From VAZQ01 sp963758945 (GTDB taxonomy: Bacteria; Pseudomonadota; Alphaproteobacteria; Rhizobiales; Xanthobacteraceae): a stretch of 64,000 bases of DNA. The notes below the pieces were generated by a model. The model did no database searches. It worked only from the letters and a program-made list of their open reading frames with translations, and was not told the DNA's origin. A program made the translations under genes and the position numbers. Location: positions 375,320 through 439,319 of the forward strand of contig CAVWXY010000010.1 in NCBI GenBank assembly GCA_963758945.1, given 5' to 3'. Positions 19,662 to 28,526 of the stretch are shown here, one piece after another (within the stretch, counting starts at the first letter, position 1; every line of letters starts with the position of its first letter).

Positions 19662-20366
19662 TCAACTCGCCTTCCTGACCGCCATGCCGTCGAGATGTGC
19701 GACCACCTCGTCGACGTGCAGCACGTCCGTATATTTGTGATGCAGGTCGAACAGATTGATCTTGTGGGAGAGAATGCTGCGGTCGAAGCAGCACTCCTCC
19801 ACCAGCACAACGTGGTAGCCGTAGGAATAGGCATCGACGGCGGTCGCGCGCACGCAGCCCGAGGTGCTCTCGCCGCAGATGATCAGCGTGCGCACCCCGA
19901 GCTGCGTGAGATGCGCAACGAGCGGCGTGCCGAAGAATACGCTGGCGCGCTGCTTGGTGATGACCACGTCCTGCGGCTGCGGCTTGAACTCCGGCCGGAT
20001 GGCGTAATCGGCGGGATCGACCGGGGGCTTGCTGCGCTTGGTCGCCGTCACCAGGCTCGGGCGGCTCTCCGCTCGCACGTCGCCGGTGGAATAGAAGATC
20101 GGAAGGCCTGCGCCCCGCGCGGCCGCGAACAATCGCTTCGTCGGCTCGATCGCGGCGTGGGCATATTCGCCGCAGCTGTTCGGATGCGCCTTGGCGAGCT
20201 CCGCCGGCGGCCGTGGCCCACCGCGATAGACCACATCGTAGAGATCGACCGCGAGCAGGGCCGGGCTCGGCCCGACGAAGACCCTGCGCCGGTAGCAGGA
20301 ATAGACCTCCAGCACGTCGGGCGTGACGACGTCTTTCCAGCAATGGTCCTCGAAATCATCGCTCAT
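19662..20366 (-). CDS. Isochorismatase-family cysteine hydrolase
   Basis: A 234-residue member of the isochorismatase-like fold, which includes N-carbamoylsarcosine amidase and ureidoacrylate hydrolase. The triad is visible: Asp in ALLAVDLYDVVY, Lys in VVITKQRASVFFGTPL and Cys in ICGESTSGCVRATAVDA. The N-terminal 40 residues (FEDHCWKDVVTPDVLEVY) are an extension seen in some amidases of the group. First gene of the probable operon that continues with a deacetylase-type hydrolase and an ABC importer. Confidence 0.87.
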   Translation of the reverse strand: MSDDFEDHCWKDVVTPDVLEVYSCYRRRVFVGPSPALLAVDLYDVVYRGGPRPPAELAKAHPNSCGEYAHAAIEPTKRLFAAARGAGLPIFYSTGDVRAESRPSLVTATKRSKPPVDPADYAIRPEFKPQPQDVVITKQRASVFFGTPLVAHLTQLGVRTLIICGESTSGCVRATAVDAYSYGYHVVLVEECCFDRSILSHKINLFDLHHKYTDVLHVDEVVAHLDGMAVRKAS

Positions 20367-20620
20367 CGTTGCTGCTCCCGTTGCGAAGGGTCCCCACCAC
20401 ATCTGATCGCAGAGCCGGTCCGAACGAGCGTGGCGAGTCGTGGAGGTGACGGTACATGCAAGAGGTGTTCCATGCGCCCCGGCGTGTGATCAGGCCTTCC
20501 AGCTTGGGTCAACGCGGCCGCGATGTCGAGGCAGGCGGCGCCGGGCCGCATGTCTGCGTAGAGCCTTTCAGGCTGAGCCGACGCGATCTGCACAGGGCGG
20601 CTGCGCGTCCGAGGCGCCGC

Positions 20621-21636
20621 TCAACCATGCCCATCCGGATCGTCCTCGCGCTCCCGGTCGCTGCGATCTGAACGTTCGTGCACGGCTCTCCACGCCGCAA
20701 GCGCGGGCGAAGCTTCCTCTGCGGCGCCGAGCTGCCGGAGCACCACGCGAATGCTCGCGCCCGCGAAGCGACCGTTACCGACCTCGATGGCGGAAGGGTG
20801 GGTGCCGGCCGCGATCGCCGCAATCAGGCGCTGCTTGAGCGCAAACGAGGCCGGGTCTCCGAACCGGCGCAATATGTCCTGAAACGCCGCGTGCCGGCCG
20901 GGATCGAACGGCCGGCTACGTCCGGACGCGTCTCGGGCGGGATGGGCGGGGTAGAGGTGCGCGCAAGGAACGAACCCGTTGGGAATCGGCTCCGTCGCCG
21001 CATGGGTTCGGCGGTGTCGCAGCAGCTTGGGCAGCACGTGCGTGTGCGGCCCGTCGGGACTCCTGCCGTCGGCGGGCGGGATCGGGGCAAACACCTCGAC
21101 CCGCCCGAGCCGGCTTGCGAAGACCCGGTGCGGGCCCGCGGCGAGAATCACCTGCATCGCCTCATTCCCCGGCTCGAACAACGCCCGCCCGCAGTACGGC
21201 CGGAACCGGGCGGCGACGCCCGATCGCCGACGCGGATGCAGGCGTCCACCTGCAAGGCGCCGAGGCCGAGATCGAACAGCATGCCCCGTCGATCCTGTTC
21301 GCGCAAAGCCCCGACATCCGGGCCGAGCGCGGTGAGGACGCTGCGTCCGTTCATTGCGCAGAAGGATCGCGGCAGGCACAGCGCAACACGGTGGCTCCAG
21401 CTCTCGCGCGTCGTCGTCTCCGATGCGAACAGGCGCACGTGCTCGCAGGCCTCGATGCGAATGGCGCCGCGCGCAGTCACGGCGGCGAGACCGCCATTAT
21501 CGCGCGACAGCACCACCGGTTCATCCGGGTCGCGTGCGAATTCGGCGATGGCGCCGAAAGTGCCCAGGCTCCAGCTCGTTTCATGGTCGGCCATCTGGGC
21601 GGCGAGAAACTCGACATCGCTCGAGGCGGCGTTCAC
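20621..21636 (-). CDS. DUF6925-like protein of the importer operon, frameshifted in this sequence
   Basis: A protein of about 335 residues, read in two frames. The N-terminal part (TSWSLGTFGAIAEFARD, ESWSHRVALCLP, FDLGLGALQVDACIR) is followed in the next frame by GRALFEPGNEAMQVILAA, HTHVLPKLL and THAATEPIPNGFVPCAH. One base appears to be missing near 21220 (GGATC would restore DPGVAARF). From memory it matches the DUF6925 family found beside cobalamin/iron importers in Hyphomicrobiales; its role is unknown. Its ATG overlaps the stop of the upstream ATPase gene, so it is translationally coupled. Confidence 0.75.
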
Positions 21637-22427
21637 GGCGTCTCTCCTTCGGATTTGCTCGACGGGCGCCAGGGCAGCAGGAAGGGTATTCCGTCGCGCT
21701 CGCCGCGAATCACCTCGACGCCGTAGGCCAGGGCGAGATGGGCATCGGTCAAGACTTGCGCGGGCGGCCCCTCCACCAGGACGCCGCCGCGGGCGAGCAA
21801 GACCAGACGGTCGCAGAAGCGCATCGCCAGTGCGAGATCATGCATCACCACGATGACCCCGCGGTCGGCGCGTGCGATCGTCCGCAGCAATTGCATCACC
21901 TGCAGCTGATGCAACGGATCGAGCGCCGCGATGGGCTCGTCCGCCAACAGGAGACTCGCTTCGACCGCGAGCGCGCGCGCCAGGAGGACCCGCATGCGTT
22001 CGCCGCCCGAAACCTGCGCCATGGTCCTCTCGCGCAGCCAGGCAATATCGGCCGCAGCCATCGCCTGCTCGATCGCGCGCCGATCGGCCGCATCCGCGCC
22101 TTGGAGCGGCCGCCGATGCGGCAGGCGTCCGAGCGCGACCAGGGCCTCGACCCGCATCGGCCAATGCACGCTGCCGCCCTGAGCCAGGTAGGCGATGCGC
22201 CGCGCGAGCTCTCGTCTGCCGATCTCGGCCGCCGTCCGGCCGGCATAGTGCACTTGCCCGCCCTCGGGGGCGCGCAGATTGGCGAGCACGCGCAGCAAGG
22301 TCGTCTTGCCCGAGCCATTGGGCCCGATGAGGCCCACCATCTCACCCGCGCGCGTCACGAGATCGACACCCTCGAACAGCGCCACCGCACCAAAGCGCAC
22401 GGCGATCCCCTTGGCCTCGATCTCCAT
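21633..22427 (-). CDS. ABC transporter ATPase of the BtuD/FecE type
   Basis: A 264-residue ATPase for a vitamin B12, haem or siderophore importer. Walker A GPNGSGKTTLL, Q-loop IAYLAQGG, signature VSGGERMRVLLARAL, Walker B LLADEPIAALD and VVMHDLALAM are present. The product is compact and lacks the C-terminal extension of NitT types. The ATG shares an A with the stop of the permease gene. Ligand inferred from context: corrinoid or iron chelate. Confidence 0.92.
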   Translation of the reverse strand: MEIEAKGIAVRFGAVALFEGVDLVTRAGEMVGLIGPNGSGKTTLLRVLANLRAPEGGQVHYAGRTAAEIGRRELARRIAYLAQGGSVHWPMRVEALVALGRLPHRRPLQGADAADRRAIEQAMAAADIAWLRERTMAQVSGGERMRVLLARALAVEASLLLADEPIAALDPLHQLQVMQLLRTIARADRGVIVVMHDLALAMRFCDRLVLLARGGVLVEGPPAQVLTDAHLALAYGVEVIRGERDGIPFLLPWRPSSKSEGETP

Positions 22428-23449
22428 CACGATTCCTCGCGCAGCCGGTAGATCAGGCCGAACAGGAACGGCGCGCCGATGATCGCGGTGACGACCCCGA
22501 GCTTGAGCTCCGGTCGAAAGGGCACGACGCGAACGCCGATATCCGCCGCAAGCGTAAGTGCCGCGCCGCCGAGTCCGCTCACCAGCAGAAGGCGTCCCGG
22601 CCGATGCGCAACCAATGGCCGCAGCAAATGCGGAACCACGAGCCCGACAAACGCGATCGCCCCCGTCACGGCAACGGCGCTGCCGACCGCCAGCGCCGTC
22701 CCTGCGATCAGCTGCAGCCGCAGGCGACCGAGATCGAAGCCGAGGCTCTGCGCCGTGTCCTCACCGAGCGTCAATCCGTCGAGCGCGGGGCCGGACACGG
22801 CCAGCAGTCCCCACCCCAATATCATCAAGGGCAGAACCAGCCATACGTAAGGCATGCTGCGGTCGGCGAGCGAGCCCAGCAGCCAGAATACGATCTCGGT
22901 CACGGCATAGGGGTTGGGCGAGAGATTGAGGGCGAGCGCGGTCAGCGCGCCGGCAAAGCTGTTGATGGCGACACCGGCGAGGATGAGCGTCATCGTCCCG
23001 GCGCCGCGACCGGAGAGCCCGTAGAGCAAGAAGGTGGCGGCGGCCGCGCCGGCGATACCGCCGAGCGGCAGCGCCAGCGACAGCGCCCCGGCCAACCCGA
23101 AATAGAAGACCACGACGGCCCCGAATGCGGCCGCGCCGGAAACCCCGATGATGCCGGGCTCGGCCAGCGGATTGCGCAGCAGCCCCTGCATGGCGGCTCC
23201 GCTGATGCCGAGGCTGAGCCCGACGAAGCAGCCGAGCAGCGCGCGCGGCAATCGCAACTCGGTGAGCACCAGCGCCGCGAGCGTCCGCTCCCCGTTCACG
23301 AAGTCCCGCGCCGCCCGCATCAGGTCAAGCGGCGCGTAACCGATCGCCAGGGATATGCACCAGAGGACGACGACCAGCACCGATAGAGATGTCACGAGCA
23401 GACCGTATGGCGGCACCCGACCCTGTCCGACCGGCGCGGCGCGAGTCAT
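22427..23449 (-). CDS. ABC transporter permease of the BtuC/FecCD family
   Basis: A 340-residue integral membrane protein with about ten helices. Family landmarks are LRLPRALLGCFVGLSLGISGAA, GLLRNPLAEPGIIGVSGAA, and the cytoplasmic coupling region IAFVGLVVPHLLRPLVAHRPG. Overlaps the binding-protein gene by four bases (ATGA) and the ATPase gene by one, so the three are one operon. Confidence 0.93.
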   Translation of the reverse strand: MTRAAPVGQGRVPPYGLLVTSLSVLVVVLWCISLAIGYAPLDLMRAARDFVNGERTLAALVLTELRLPRALLGCFVGLSLGISGAAMQGLLRNPLAEPGIIGVSGAAAFGAVVVFYFGLAGALSLALPLGGIAGAAAATFLLYGLSGRGAGTMTLILAGVAINSFAGALTALALNLSPNPYAVTEIVFWLLGSLADRSMPYVWLVLPLMILGWGLLAVSGPALDGLTLGEDTAQSLGFDLGRLRLQLIAGTALAVGSAVAVTGAIAFVGLVVPHLLRPLVAHRPGRLLLVSGLGGAALTLAADIGVRVVPFRPELKLGVVTAIIGAPFLFGLIYRLREES

Positions 23450-24324
23450 CTGGCCGCGGCCGCGCCGCGAACCTCGCCGGCGGCGCGCATCAGCCGTTCG
23501 ATGGCCTCGACGGCCGCCGGCCCGCCGCAGTTCCACAACCGTGCGGGCAGCACGACCAGGCGGATACGGTCGGCGAGCACCGCCAGCACCGGATGGCGGA
23601 GAATCTCGGTCGCGAGCGCCGGCGGCCCATCGCGGCTCGCGCTCACGATCAGAATGTCGACTGCACTCGCCACCACCCTCTCCAGGGGTATCTGCCCGTA
23701 ATTGTCGATCGCAAGCTCGGCGGCAACGTTGGTGAGCCCGGCCCGCGTCATGACCTCGTCGACCAGCGTCCCTTTTCCGACGGTCGCGCCGTTGGGATTG
23801 AGCACCACTGCCCTCGGTCTTGGCGACCACGATGGCAAAGGCAGCGCGGCGAGGCTTGCGTCCATGGCGTCGACGACGCTCTCGCCCTTCTCCCGCTCGC
23901 CAATCAGCCCGGCGATGTCGCGGATCTGTTGCCGGACGTCCACCAGAGTTTTCGGCACGCCGACCTCCGCCAGGGGAGTGCCGGTTCGCTTGAGCATCGC
24001 CACCGCCGTCCGGGCCGTGTAGATGCCGGCGATGACCAGATCCGGCTGCAGCGGGATGATCTCTTCCGCGAGCCCGTGGTTGACCGGGATCGCGGCCGCC
24101 AGCTCCGCCACGTTCGAATTGCGCGGGTCGCGCGAGAGCCAGGTGACCGACGCGACGTTGCGCGGCTCGGCGAGCCGAAGGAGGAGCTCATCCACACACA
24201 TGTTGAGGGAGACGATGCGTCTGGGCTTCCCGGGCGTATCGGCGGCGCCAAGGTGCGCGACCGCGGCCAGCATGGCCGCGACAGCCGAGGTAAGCACGAG
24301 GAGAACCCGACCCGCCATCATCAT
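23446..24324 (-). CDS. Periplasmic binding protein of the BtuF/FepB type
   Basis: A 292-residue protein with signal peptide (MMMAGRVLLVLTSAVAAML, cleavage near LGAAD). The mature part has RRIVSLNMCVDELLLRL at the first domain, LQPDLVIAGIY, a long linker helix, and LNPNGATVGKGTLVDEVM in the second domain, the bilobed class III fold. The MC in the first motif is common in BtuF-like proteins. Any of three adjacent ATG codons could start it. It lies 6 bases after the broken TonB receptor gene. Confidence 0.88.
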   Translation of the reverse strand: MMMAGRVLLVLTSAVAAMLAAVAHLGAADTPGKPRRIVSLNMCVDELLLRLAEPRNVASVTWLSRDPRNSNVAELAAAIPVNHGLAEEIIPLQPDLVIAGIYTARTAVAMLKRTGTPLAEVGVPKTLVDVRQQIRDIAGLIGEREKGESVVDAMDASLAALPLPSWSPRPRAVVLNPNGATVGKGTLVDEVMTRAGLTNVAAELAIDNYGQIPLERVVASAVDILIVSASRDGPPALATEILRHPVLAVLADRIRLVVLPARLWNCGGPAAVEAIERLMRAAGEVRGAAAAR

Positions 24325-24330
24325 GCACCG

Positions 24331-24989
24331 TTATCGACCGGCAACCCGGATCCCGCCGTAGATGCCGAACGCGGGGCGCTCGAACCCGTCGGGTTCTGAT
24401 AGTGCTGGTTGAGCGTGTTGTCGATGCGGCCCAACACCGTGGTGCATTGGTTCACGGCGTCATTGGCCGCCGCATTGACCAGCGAATAGCCCGGCGCCGT
24501 CTGCACCGAAGAATTTATGCGTGATGAGAACCTTGACCTGGTTCGAATTGGTTTGGCGCATGAACACGGAGGTCTGACCGCAGGGCACACCGCTCTGCAC
24601 GACGTTGAGGTAGGGAACGTTGGCGAGCGCGTATGGCACGGTGCGTCGCTGCTCGCGCTCGATATCCGCGGCGGTGATGACAGTGACCGAGCTCGCGATA
24701 TCGCGGGTCGGGGTCGGTATCGCAGTCGGGCTGTAGACGACCGGGGCGTTGGCCTCGGGAGCGGCGACGAGTGCCGGCGTAGTCGTACGCGGCGCGTGCT
24801 TGGAAGCGCAAGCTGCCGGGCGCGCGAGGGCGGTCGGGAGACGACAACCTCGGGAAGCTCGAGGTTCGGCGACGCGCTCTGCTGCGCGCGCGCAGGGGGC
24901 GGCGGAAGCAACAAACAGGCGAGAGCGATCGAAACGAGCAGGCAGCGGCGCGAGGCGGCACGATGTGCCGCAATGGCGGTGGAGAGCAT
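24331..24989 (-). pseudogene. TonB-dependent receptor with a large internal deletion (BtuB-like)
   Basis: An outer-membrane receptor reduced to both ends. Signal peptide MLSTAIAAHRAASRRCLLVS, then in the next frame the plug start: SSVTVITAADIEREQRR, VPYLNVVQSG and FMRQTNSNQVKVLI. It then jumps directly to the last barrel strands (PGYSLVNAAANDAVNQCTTV, GRIDNTLNQHYQNPTG) with a frame change to the C-terminal strand ending at TAA 24331. About 500 residues of barrel are missing. The break in the plug, the deletion and the last shift cannot all be one error, so it is a decayed gene or a collapsed assembly. Confidence 0.8.
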
Positions 24990-25144
24990 GATACGAGACC
25001 TCGGGAGAAATAGAGAGAACCGCAAGCAGCCGCATGTCCAACGTTCGTGCGTGCTGGACGACACTATGCAACCTTTCTAAAGTAAGGCAGTCGCCGGGTA
25101 ACCGGCGCACCGAGGCAGGCCAACTGCATTCGATGGAGGACGCC

Positions 25145-26668
25145 ATGGGGTTCCTGACCGAGACAGAAATCGCCGAGCTGACGCCGTCCGAGTTGTTGCC
25201 GCACGCGACTCCGATCCCGACGCAAATCGTGTCGAGCGATGAATACACGCCTCCTCCGCAGAGCGAGAAGCAAAGGGAGGTCGAGGCTCGGCTGCTCGCG
25301 ATGGGCGACGAGCTTGGCAAGAAGCAAGGGCTCTCGCGCCGCGAGTTTTTCCAGACCGCCGCCGGCATGGCAACGGGCTTCGTGGCGCTCAACGATACGT
25401 TCGGAGCCGTGTTCGACGTAAGCCGCGCGGAGGCGGCCAGCCCGGCCATGGCCCAGGAGCGCGCCAACGCGCTCAAGGACCAGTTCATCATGGACATGCA
25501 CACGCACTTCCTGCGCGACGACACGCGGATCCAGAACTTCGTCCGCTCGCGCGAGGCGGTGGGCAAGGCCGGCTGGAACCCGGCCCTTGTCGGCAAGCCG
25601 CAGACGCTCGAAGACCTCAAATTCAACAACTACTTCAAGGAGATCTATCTCGACAGCGACACCAAGATCGCGCTCATTTCGAGCTCGCCGTCGGAGATTC
25701 CACGCGACTGGTTCCTCACCAACGAGATGATGATCGAGGCGCGCGACAGGGTGAACAAGGAAGCAGGCGCGCGCCGCATGTTCGCGCACGCGATCTTCAC
25801 GCCCGGCTGGGACGGCTGGCTCGAAAATCTCGAAGGCTCGCTGCAAAGGAAGCCGGAATCGATCAAGGGCTACACCGTCGGAGACAACACCAACAAGGAC
25901 CAGGCCAAACATCCCTGGCGCATGGACGACGAGAAGGTCACCTACAAGGCCTACGAGCTGTGCGTGAAATACGGCATCAAGAACGTTTGCGTGCACAAGG
26001 GCCTGTTCCCGCAGGCGACGGCCGAACGCTGGCCGCATCTTCTGGCCTATGCCAAGGTCGACGACGTGGGCAAGGCCGCAAAGGATTGGCCGCAGCTCAA
26101 TTTCGTCATCTATCACGGCGGCTACCGGCACGCCGCCGGCGGCCGCGCCGAGGACGGCTGGAACGAGTTCGCGCGGACCGGACGGGTGTCGTGGGTCAGC
26201 GACCTCGCCGAGATTCCCGAGAAGTACGGCGTCACCAACGTCTACGCCGACGTCGGGCAGCTGTTCGCCCAGAGCGTCGTCGCCGAGCCCCGGCTCGGCG
26301 CCGCGCTCATGGGGATCATGGGCAAGGGCCTGGGCTACGACCGCATCGTATGGGGGACCGACGCGGTGTGGACGGGTTCGCCGCAATGGCAGATCGAGTC
26401 GTTGCGCCGCCTCGAGATTCCCGAGGACATGCAGACCAAATATGGCTTCAAGCCGGTCGGGCCGGCCGACGGCCCGATCAAGACCGCGATCTTCGGCGGC
26501 ACCAACGCCAAGCTCTACAATTTCGACATCGGCAAGCGCAGCGATCTCGGCCCGAACAGAGACCGCTTCGCCCGCATGAGGGAGGAATACGAGAAGCAGG
26601 GGCCCGCGCGTTCGAATCTGCGCTACGGTTACGTGCGCGGCCCAGTCGATTGGTCCGCTTTCTCGTAA
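25145..26668 (+). CDS. Amidohydrolase-2 family protein with twin-arginine motif
   Basis: A 507-residue protein with a metal-dependent hydrolase TIM barrel of PF04909 type. An N-terminal region of about 70 residues precedes LSRREFFQTAAGMATGF, which resembles a Tat motif but is internal, so export is unsure. The barrel starts at FIMDMHTHFL (metal His pair), followed by NVCVHKGLFP, FVIYHGGYRH and IVWGTDAVWTG, giving the expected His and Asp ligands. ATG 25145 follows GGAGG; an ATG four codons upstream is possible. Substrate not deducible. It diverges from the TonB receptor remnant. Confidence 0.87.
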   Translation: MGFLTETEIAELTPSELLPHATPIPTQIVSSDEYTPPPQSEKQREVEARLLAMGDELGKKQGLSRREFFQTAAGMATGFVALNDTFGAVFDVSRAEAASPAMAQERANALKDQFIMDMHTHFLRDDTRIQNFVRSREAVGKAGWNPALVGKPQTLEDLKFNNYFKEIYLDSDTKIALISSSPSEIPRDWFLTNEMMIEARDRVNKEAGARRMFAHAIFTPGWDGWLENLEGSLQRKPESIKGYTVGDNTNKDQAKHPWRMDDEKVTYKAYELCVKYGIKNVCVHKGLFPQATAERWPHLLAYAKVDDVGKAAKDWPQLNFVIYHGGYRHAAGGRAEDGWNEFARTGRVSWVSDLAEIPEKYGVTNVYADVGQLFAQSVVAEPRLGAALMGIMGKGLGYDRIVWGTDAVWTGSPQWQIESLRRLEIPEDMQTKYGFKPVGPADGPIKTAIFGGTNAKLYNFDIGKRSDLGPNRDRFARMREEYEKQGPARSNLRYGYVRGPVDWSAFS

Positions 26669-26861
26669 CAACCGCCATGAGGCCTAGCGCTGAGAGACCT
26701 GGAGTGCGCTCACGCTCGTCTTCGCCCGCAAGAGGCGCGTGAGTGCCCCACGCACGCGCTTTGGCGCGATCCGGGCGGCGCGGTGCGTGACGAAACCCGA
26801 CGTCGCGATTTATCCGGGCCCCACCCGGCCGCCGGCGTTGCGGGCGGTCGCAGCGCAGAAG

Positions 26862-27194
26862 CTATCCCTTCGTCGCCGGCTCGGTCTCCGCCATGAGCCA
26901 GGCGAGATAGCCCTTGTCGACGCTTTCGAGCGGCATCACCAGGATCGCCGGCGTGGTATAGCTGTGCATCTCCTTCACCGCAGCGCCGACGCGCTCGGCG
27001 AGTGTGCTGCGGGTCTTGACGATCATCACCGCTTCCTCCCCGCGTTCGACCGCGCCTTGCCACCAGTAGTGCGAGATCATGCCCGGGAAGATGTTGACGC
27101 AGGCGCACAGCCGGCGCTCGACCAGCACGCGGCCGGCCTGCTCCGCCTCGACAACCGAGGGATAGGTAATATAGACGAAGACCGCGCGCTCCAT
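26862..27194 (-). CDS. cutA: Divalent cation tolerance protein CutA
   Basis: A 110-residue CutA1, a trimeric ferredoxin-fold protein. ERRLCACVNIFPGMISHYWW contains the conserved Cys and the metal-loop start; EEAVMIVKTRSTLAERV and HSYTTPAILVMPLESVDKGYLAWL are the other signatures. It was first linked to copper tolerance but its function is still debated. It diverges from the NAD kinase gene with a 32-base gap. Confidence 0.95.
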   Translation of the reverse strand: MERAVFVYITYPSVVEAEQAGRVLVERRLCACVNIFPGMISHYWWQGAVERGEEAVMIVKTRSTLAERVGAAVKEMHSYTTPAILVMPLESVDKGYLAWLMAETEPATKG

Positions 27195-27226
27195 GTTCAC
27201 CCGCCTCGCCGGCCGATCATGCATCG

Positions 27227-28021
27227 ATGTTTCAGTCCATGAGCCCCGCGAACGCGAGCTTCGAGCGGATAGCCTTCGTCGCCAGCCCCATCCCGGAGGC
27301 GCAGGAGGCGCTCGAACGGCTTGCCGCCAGTTACGGCAACGTTCCCCCGCGGACCGCCGACGTCATCGTGGCGCTCGGTGGCGACGGGCTCATGCTGCAG
27401 ACCCTGCACCGGTTCATGAAGACGGGCAAGCCGATCTACGGCATGCACCGCGGGACCGTCGGATTTCTCATGAACGAATATGTTCAGGACGGCCTGCCGA
27501 AGCGCCTCGCCAAGGCCCAGGTCACCGTGATCCATCCGCTGCTGATGCGCGCGCAAAATGAGGACGGCGACACATTCGAGTTCCACGCCTTCAACGACGT
27601 CTTCCTCTATCGCCAGACCTATCAGGCGGCGCGGCTGCGCATCCTCGTCGACGAGGAGGAGCGCCTTCCCGAACTGGTGGCGGACGGCGTGCTGGTCGCG
27701 ACGCCCGCCGGATCGACCGCCTACAATCTTTCCGTTCAGGGTCCGATCATCCCGATCCGCGCGCCGCTGATGGCGCTGACCCCGATCAGCCCGTTCCGGC
27801 CGCGGCGTTGGCGCGGCGCGCTCCTGCCCGATACCGCGCACGTGCGCGTCGTCGTGCTGGAACCGGACAAGCGGCCGGTCGCGGCCGTCGCCGACCACGA
27901 CGAGGTGCGCTCGGTCTGCTCGGTCGACATCGTCATGGACCACGGCATCTCCATGCAGATGCTGTTCGATCCGGGCCACAGCCTCGACGAGCGCATCCTG
28001 CGGGAGCAGTTCGGCTATTGA
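27227..28021 (+). CDS. nadK: NAD kinase
   Basis: Phosphorylates NAD to NADP. 264 residues; GGDGLMLQTLHRF is the catalytic GGDG, YGMHRGTVGFLMNEY follows, then HAFNDVFLYRQTYQAARL and the ATPAGSTAYNLSVQGPI substrate site, and the C-terminal FDPGHSLDERILREQFGY typical of alphaproteobacteria. Two ATG codons (27227, 27239) could start it; the second gives the usual length. Confidence 0.95.
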   Translation: MFQSMSPANASFERIAFVASPIPEAQEALERLAASYGNVPPRTADVIVALGGDGLMLQTLHRFMKTGKPIYGMHRGTVGFLMNEYVQDGLPKRLAKAQVTVIHPLLMRAQNEDGDTFEFHAFNDVFLYRQTYQAARLRILVDEEERLPELVADGVLVATPAGSTAYNLSVQGPIIPIRAPLMALTPISPFRPRRWRGALLPDTAHVRVVVLEPDKRPVAAVADHDEVRSVCSVDIVMDHGISMQMLFDPGHSLDERILREQFGY

Positions 28022-28201
28022 CTTGCGGCGCCACGTTGCGCGCGTGCCGCGGTCCGGGCGATCTTGCCCGGCCGACGACGAACGCCCTACCGCGGGTGAT
28101 GGTCGACAGCCCATCGCGCCCGCGCAATAATGCCGGCCAGTCGATCCGTGGCGCGGGATCGGCATTGCATCCGCGCCGATCGCACGACGGCAGGGCGACA
28201 G

Positions 28202-28513
28202 ATGTTCTCCAAGCTCAAGGCGGCGTGGGCCCGTCTCGCGGGCGCGCAGGAAGCCGGCGAGGCCGACGCGTCGGCCGCGCCCGCGGTCGAATACAAGGGC
28301 TACCGCATTCGGCCGACCCCGTTTCGCGCCGACGGCCACTATCAGACCGCCGGCACCATCGAGAAGGACACTCCCGAAGGCGTCAGGGAGCACCGGTTCA
28401 TTCGCGCCGATACCCATCACAGCAAGGAGGACGCGGTGGCCTTCGCGGTGTCCAAGGCCAAGCAGATCATCGACCTGCAAGGCGACCGCATGTTCGTGTC
28501 GCCGAACGGCTGA
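28202..28513 (+). CDS. HlyU-family protein
   Basis: A 103-residue PF10115 protein. After a charged N-terminal stretch (MFSKLKAAWARLAGAQEAG) comes the domain YKGYRIRPTPFRADGHYQTA, IRADTHHSKEDAVAFAVSK and QIIDLQGDRMF. In Vibrio the name was given to a virulence activator, but this small family is common in alphaproteobacteria without known role. It follows nadK and ends 13 bases before the convergent Rieske oxygenase. Confidence 0.88.
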   Translation: MFSKLKAAWARLAGAQEAGEADASAAPAVEYKGYRIRPTPFRADGHYQTAGTIEKDTPEGVREHRFIRADTHHSKEDAVAFAVSKAKQIIDLQGDRMFVSPNG

Positions 28514-28526
28514 CTGCCCACGTTCG

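Noticed and set aside
24990..25144. Possible cobalamin riboswitch upstream of the BtuB-like remnant
   Set aside because: The space is only 155 bp, and I could not find the conserved GCCACTG or the B12-box core in the minus-strand direction.
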